Both the position numbers and the translations under genes were made by a program. From positions 1 to 9,658 of the forward strand of contig JAOUGB010000054.1 in assembly GCA_029857875.1 (NCBI GenBank): DNA of 9,658 nucleotides. Reading direction: 5' to 3'. The first letter of the stretch is position 1; each line of letters begins with the position of its first letter. Below the pieces are notes generated by a model. That model did no database searches, was not told the origin of the DNA, and saw nothing but the letters and a program-made list of their open reading frames with translations. Source of the stretch: Desulfobacteraceae bacterium (GTDB lineage Bacteria; Desulfobacterota; Desulfobacteria; Desulfobacterales; UBA11574). This document shows positions 6,536-9,658 of the stretch, in pieces.

Positions 6536-7711
6536 TTATAAATCCTTCTCAGATATCAATTCTTTCTTCAGGCCTAAAAATTCCAATTCCACCGGTTCTT
6601 TCTCGACCTTTTCCACCATGTATCGCAGGTCGTTCTTCGTAATGTTTCGACCGCCCAATCCTGCAATAAAGCTGCTGATGTTACGATCCTTTTTCTCGGC
6701 ACGGGGAAACGACCATCGCACATCGCTGGCCAGAATCCCGCCTCTTCCCAGAGAAATCGATTTTTCGACCACAACAATGTTCATTTTGTCTTTTAGCGTA
6801 TTGTAAATTTCTCTCCGCGGAAACGGACGGTAGGAGCAGATTTGCAAAAGTCCAACCTTCTTTCCCTCTTCTTCAAGTTGATCGATGAGGTCCTTGATCG
6901 TGCCGACCAAAGAACCCATTGAGATGACAACTACATCGGCGGCTTTCAATTTATAGGTTTTGATGAAACCGCCGCTGTCTCTGCCGAAGGTTTTTGCAAA
7001 ATCTCCGCTGACCTTCTTGATGGTTTCTTCGGATTTTTCCATGGCGCGGTGCAGGATATATCGGGTCTCCATATAAAAACGAGGATCTGCAAAAAGACCG
7101 ATACCTCTGGGCCACCGGGGGTCCACGATATTTGTTGGTCGAAAGGGCGGCAAAAAGCTATCCACTTCTTTTTGGTCCGGGACATCCACCGGTTCGAACG
7201 CATGGGTCAAAATAAAACCGTCCATGCAAACCATGACCGGCAAATGGGTCTCTTCCGCTATTTTAAAGGCTTGGATATGCAAATCGGTTGCTTCCTGGTT
7301 GTCCTCGGCATGGAGTTGTATCCAGCCGGCATCCCTTAACGCCATGGAATCCTGTTGATCGTTCCAAATGCTCAAGGGGGCGGATATGGCCCTGTTTGCA
7401 ATGGTAAACACAATGGGAAGGCGCATTCCCGCAATACAGTAAACAACCTCACTCATCAGCAACAAACCCTGGGACGTTGTCGCCGAATAGGCACGGGCAC
7501 CGGCAGCACTGGCACCCAATACAACCGATGCTGCGGAAAATTCACTTTCCACGTTAACATATTCTGCGTCCAGGTCCCCCCGTCCGACAATGCTGGCCAG
7601 TTCTTCCACAATATGCGTTTGTGGGGTAATCGGATAGGCGGAGATAACATTTGGCCGGCACTTGGCTACCGCTTCCGCAACAGCATGAGATCCTTCAATT
7701 TGTTTAAGCAT
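6536..7711 (-). CDS. porA: 2-oxoacid (pyruvate-type):acceptor oxidoreductase, alpha subunit
   Basis: A 391-residue alpha subunit that forms the active site with beta. The pyrimidine-side domain opens with EGSHAVAEAVAKCRPNVISAYPITPQT (YPITPQT at 26-32), the diagnostic PorA motif. It is followed by VESEFSAASVVLGASAAGARAYSATTSQG and ends with the transketolase-C-like domain VVISMGSLVGTIKDLIDQL...VGLLQICSYRPFP. An upstream in-frame ATG at 7816 would add 35 residues overlapping the gamma gene out of frame. I chose 7711 because it follows AGAGGT with good spacing and begins exactly where PorA proteins begin. The gamma stop codon is four bases upstream. No ferredoxin or gamma domain is fused, so this is the multi-subunit type, unlike the single-chain Desulfovibrio pyruvate enzyme. 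Confidence 0.93.
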   Translation of the reverse strand: MLKQIEGSHAVAEAVAKCRPNVISAYPITPQTHIVEELASIVGRGDLDAEYVNVESEFSAASVVLGASAAGARAYSATTSQGLLLMSEVVYCIAGMRLPIVFTIANRAISAPLSIWNDQQDSMALRDAGWIQLHAEDNQEATDLHIQAFKIAEETHLPVMVCMDGFILTHAFEPVDVPDQKEVDSFLPPFRPTNIVDPRWPRGIGLFADPRFYMETRYILHRAMEKSEETIKKVSGDFAKTFGRDSGGFIKTYKLKAADVVVISMGSLVGTIKDLIDQLEEEGKKVGLLQICSYRPFPRREIYNTLKDKMNIVVVEKSISLGRGGILASDVRWSFPRAEKKDRNISSFIAGLGGRNITKNDLRYMVEKVEKEPVELEFLGLKKELISEKDL

Positions 7712-7715
7712 GAAA

Positions 7716-8258
7716 CTACCTCTTTTGCATGATTTCGTGAGCCCGTTCAAGGGCGGCCACATTGTTTTCACCAACCCTGCCGGGGAATTTCCCCATAATT
7801 GCTTCCTGCACAGCATCCAGACTCACCAGGCCGGTAATGGTACAAAATGCACCAATCATAATTGCATTCGGTATGGGTCTGCCGATGATTTCCAGGGCTA
7901 TTTCCGTAGCAGGAATGGTTTCCACCTTTGCAGTTGTTTTAAGTTGTAATTCTTCGGGCTTTTTTTCTGAATTGATCAGAATTAAACCATCCGGCTTAAG
8001 TCCATCCAACACCGGCACTGATCCAATCAGGTTGGAATCTTGGACGATCAGATAATCCGGGTTTTGCACGTCTTCACGTGTTCGAATTTTCTTGTCATCG
8101 ATTCTAACAAAAGCCATGACAGGTGCGCCGACCCGTTCAGCTCCAAAAGAAGGGAAGGCCTGTGAAAATTTACCGTCTTTGAATGCCGCAATCGACAAAA
8201 GCTCTGCCGCTGCCACATTGCCCTGTCCGCCTCGACCGTGTATTCTGATTTCAATCAT
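7716..8258 (-). CDS. porC: 2-oxoacid (pyruvate-type):acceptor oxidoreductase, gamma subunit
   Basis: First gene of the operon, 180 residues, matching PorC gamma subunits. It opens MIEIRIHGRGGQGNVAAAELL with HGRGGQG at residues 7-13, and has FPSFGAERVGAPVMAFVRID, a PDYLIVQD segment, and near the end the conserved PNAIMIGAF and KFPGRVGENNVAALERA. A GTG at 8267 is also in frame and adds three residues. The ATG at 8258 is preferred because AAGGTGAG lies five bases before it and family members start at MIEIR. The gamma subunit contributes to CoA binding and assembly in the related structures. Downstream, alpha follows after four bases. Confidence 0.92.
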   Translation of the reverse strand: MIEIRIHGRGGQGNVAAAELLSIAAFKDGKFSQAFPSFGAERVGAPVMAFVRIDDKKIRTREDVQNPDYLIVQDSNLIGSVPVLDGLKPDGLILINSEKKPEELQLKTTAKVETIPATEIALEIIGRPIPNAIMIGAFCTITGLVSLDAVQEAIMGKFPGRVGENNVAALERAHEIMQKR

Positions 8259-8279
8259 TCTACTCACCTTGGTTGTCGC

Positions 8280-8395
8280 GTGCTTGGGGGTATAATCGAA
8301 GCACTAAACTGTCCTATTTCCCTATATCACCGGATAAGATCCGTTTGCAGTTTCCTTTGATTGGCAAAGAGAGCCGGTCCTTTTGGCTCGGATCT
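8280..8395 (-). ncRNA. structured leader RNA of the oxidoreductase operon, class unknown
   Basis: The transcript between the putative promoter and porC can fold into a closed junction. A perfect 7-bp outer stem (8395-8389 with 8343-8337) encloses two hairpins, GAGCC/GGCTC (8389-8385 with 8375-8371) and CTTTG/CAAAG (8369-8365 with 8359-8355), plus an A-rich linker. The outer stem and first hairpin compete for the base at 8389. Further on is a perfect 6-bp stem, GTGCTT/AAGCAC (8304-8299 with 8285-8280), with a C-rich loop. The 3' strand of the outer stem can instead fold locally as CGGAT-CTT-ATCCG (8343-8331), so two structures compete. I do not recognise a named riboswitch or T-box motif. No T-run follows, so control would be at translation or stability if it is real. 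Confidence 0.4.
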
Positions 8396-8404
8396 ATTTT
8401 CTAT

Positions 8405-8434
8405 GATATAAATTTATATGCCGCTGCCTGTCAA
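8405..8434 (-). promoter_or_regulatory. putative sigma-70 promoter of the oxidoreductase operon
   Basis: A perfect TTGACA (8434-8429) is followed after 18 bases by TATATC (8410-8405), four of six matches to the -10 box, within an AT-rich stretch. The expected start near 8398 lies just before the first paired base of the leader structure. The remaining interval to menC (8435-8519) holds a second TTGACA without a good -10 and a weak TTGAA/TTCAA hairpin, and no gene. Confidence 0.5.
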
Positions 8435-8519
8435 CAAAAAAGGCTCAAAAATAAAACTATAGGTTATGAATTGTCAATATTAATTTTGGAGATTTTGAAA
8501 TGGCTTCAACATGTTTTCA

Positions 8520-9638
8520 TCACACGAGTTTTTCATAAAAAACCTTGAGTCTGTCTATTCTTTCAGGAAGTACATGTACCCCGATTCCCGGACCTTTGGG
8601 AATTTCTATGAAACCATCCGGTTGCAAAACCACCGGCCTGTCAACGATATCTTCCGTAAAATATCGGGTGGTTTCAGAGGTGTCACCTGGAAGAACAAAA
8701 CCCGGAAGCGTCTGAAGATGGAGGTTAAATGCACGACCGATTCCGGTTTCCAGCATGCCGCCTGACCATGCTTTAATGTTGTTTTCCATACAATACGCCT
8801 GAATTTCTTTAGACGCTGTCATACCGCCCACGCGACCCTGTTTAATGTTGATTATCCGGCAGCTACCCATCTCAACCGCGGTTTTTGCATCATTGAGATT
8901 TTTGATGGATTCGTCAAGACAGATGGGCGTTTGGATCTGTTTTTGAAGCAATGCGTGAAAATAAATGTCATCATAATTCAACGGCTGTTCGATCATCATG
9001 AGATTAAATTCATCAAGCCTTTTTAAAATATGTATATCTTCAAGAGTGTAATCGCTGTTGGCATCAGCCATGAGTCTAATGCTCGGGAACGCTCTTCGAA
9101 CCTTTTTCAGTATCTCAATATCTCTGCCTTTTTTTATTTTTATCTTGATTCTGTGGTATTTTTTATCACATGCTTTTTGAATGGATTCAAGGAGGTCGTC
9201 TATACTTTCTTGGATTCCGATACTGATTCCCGACATGATTTTTTTGGATGTGCCTCCCATGAGTTCAAAAAGGGGAATTTTATATTTTTGGGCCATAATA
9301 TCAAGAAGGGCATTTTCTACAGCGGCCTTGGCCATGTGATGTCCTCTAATTTGCTCAAAATTTTGGAGAACCTCTTCAATGGTAAAATTGTTCATGGCCG
9401 TTAAAATAGCGATTAAAAAGTCTTGTATAATATGAGACGCTGTTGCATTGGTTTCATAGCAGTAGTACGGGTCCGGAGACGTTACACACTCTCCCCATCC
9501 GCAAACATCATCTGACACAATTTTTAATAACAAGGCCTCTCTGTGCGTCTGCACAGAAAAGCTTGTCTCAAAAGGTGAGACAAGCGGCAACCTGACAATA
9601 AACATTTCCACTGAATCAATTTGCTTTATTTTTTTCAC
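8520..9638 (-). CDS. menC: enolase-superfamily o-succinylbenzoate synthase / N-acylamino acid racemase
   Basis: A 372-residue enolase-superfamily enzyme of the MenC type 2 / NSAR group. The N-terminal capping domain starts KIKQIDSVEMFIVRLPLVSPFETSF, typical of this branch. In the barrel the catalytic K-x-K is Lys165/Lys167 (RIKIKIKKGRD), the magnesium ligands are Asp192 (ADAN), Glu217 (IEQPL) and Asp242 (LDES), and the opposing base is Lys266 (NIKQGRVGG). AWSGGMLETGIGRA and LPGDTSETTRYF are further family signatures. OSBS makes o-succinylbenzoate from SHCHC in menaquinone synthesis; close relatives racemise N-succinyl amino acids, often with both activities, so the menC name is provisional. 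The start is GTG at 9638: an in-frame TAA stands directly before it and the next ATG would cut into the first strand. Its ribosome site (GGGA, rather distant) is weak. No other menaquinone gene is visible. It ends 262 bases before the oxidoreductase genes, probably as a separate transcript. Confidence 0.82.
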   Translation of the reverse strand: MKKIKQIDSVEMFIVRLPLVSPFETSFSVQTHREALLLKIVSDDVCGWGECVTSPDPYYCYETNATASHIIQDFLIAILTAMNNFTIEEVLQNFEQIRGHHMAKAAVENALLDIMAQKYKIPLFELMGGTSKKIMSGISIGIQESIDDLLESIQKACDKKYHRIKIKIKKGRDIEILKKVRRAFPSIRLMADANSDYTLEDIHILKRLDEFNLMMIEQPLNYDDIYFHALLQKQIQTPICLDESIKNLNDAKTAVEMGSCRIINIKQGRVGGMTASKEIQAYCMENNIKAWSGGMLETGIGRAFNLHLQTLPGFVLPGDTSETTRYFTEDIVDRPVVLQPDGFIEIPKGPGIGVHVLPERIDRLKVFYEKLV

Positions 9639-9658
9639 TTATCTTTTTTCCCTTTTTT

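Noticed and set aside
5643..7711. Assignment as 2-oxoglutarate synthase (Kor), suggested by the nearby fumarase
   Set aside because: The alpha YPITPQT and beta YDNEAYMNTG motifs are of the pyruvate/arylglyoxylate type, not the Kor type.
7712..7816. Upstream ATG extending the alpha subunit by 35 residues
   Set aside because: The extension overlaps porC in another frame, lacks family similarity, and a better start with its own ribosome site exists at 7711.
8280..8395. Cobalamin riboswitch, T-box or TPP riboswitch in the porC leader
   Set aside because: Short stretches resemble pieces of the cobalamin consensus, but the order is wrong and the diagnostic boxes of all three classes are missing.
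8477..8537. Small plus-strand reading frame with GGAG upstream (about 12 codons)
   Set aside because: Too short, with no family or promoter support, and it runs into the end of menC.
1..9658. CRISPR array, insertion sequence, tRNA or rRNA
   Set aside because: No regularly spaced repeats, transposase motifs, terminal inverted repeats or RNA gene signatures were seen on either strand.

Overview
The window most resembles a chromosomal segment from an anaerobic, flagellated bacterium with menaquinone-type or fermentative/respiratory energy metabolism. A Desulfobacterota (sulfate-reducer-like) genome is the best guess. This is an inference from an oxygen-sensitive 2-oxoacid:acceptor oxidoreductase, an iron-sulfur class I fumarase, a GEMM-I c-di-GMP riboswitch and moderate GC; no rRNA or tRNA is present to confirm it. 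Apart from one short gene at the left end, everything is on the minus strand, so the main story reads from right to left.

Left end (1-920, plus strand): possibly the tail of an upstream gene (1-78), a 12-bp tandem repeat, then a secreted DUF4412-type periplasmic protein. It converges on the next minus-strand gene at a perfect 17-bp hairpin. Region 915-1510 (minus): a FliA/sigma-28-like promoter, a GEMM-I riboswitch, a candidate terminator that competes with the aptamer, a strong Shine-Dalgarno sequence, and a very small solitary flagellar rod-domain protein. This is a complete c-di-GMP-controlled cassette in one piece.

Region 1553-3944 (minus): a full-length two-domain class I fumarase followed closely by a YkgJ-family cysteine-cluster protein. 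A strong hairpin sits only 20 bases before the fumarase start codon.

Region 3991-8434 (minus): a tight four-gene operon for a pyruvate-type 2-oxoacid oxidoreductase in the order gamma, alpha, beta, then a large fusion protein. The fusion joins a GltD-like FAD/NAD(P) flavoprotein to a C-terminal two-cluster ferredoxin domain that replaces the usual separate delta subunit. Such an enzyme would link 2-oxoacid oxidation (or its reverse) to NAD(P)H as well as ferredoxin. A good -35 box and a roughly 130-nt, strongly structured leader precede the operon; I cannot assign the leader to a known riboswitch class. Together with the fumarase, the operon places C3/C2 and C4 acid metabolism side by side.

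Right end (8520-9638, minus): an enolase-superfamily enzyme of the o-succinylbenzoate synthase / N-acylamino acid racemase group, starting at a GTG near the window edge. The items most worth following up are the riboswitch/flagellar-protein cassette and the unassigned leader RNA of the oxidoreductase operon.
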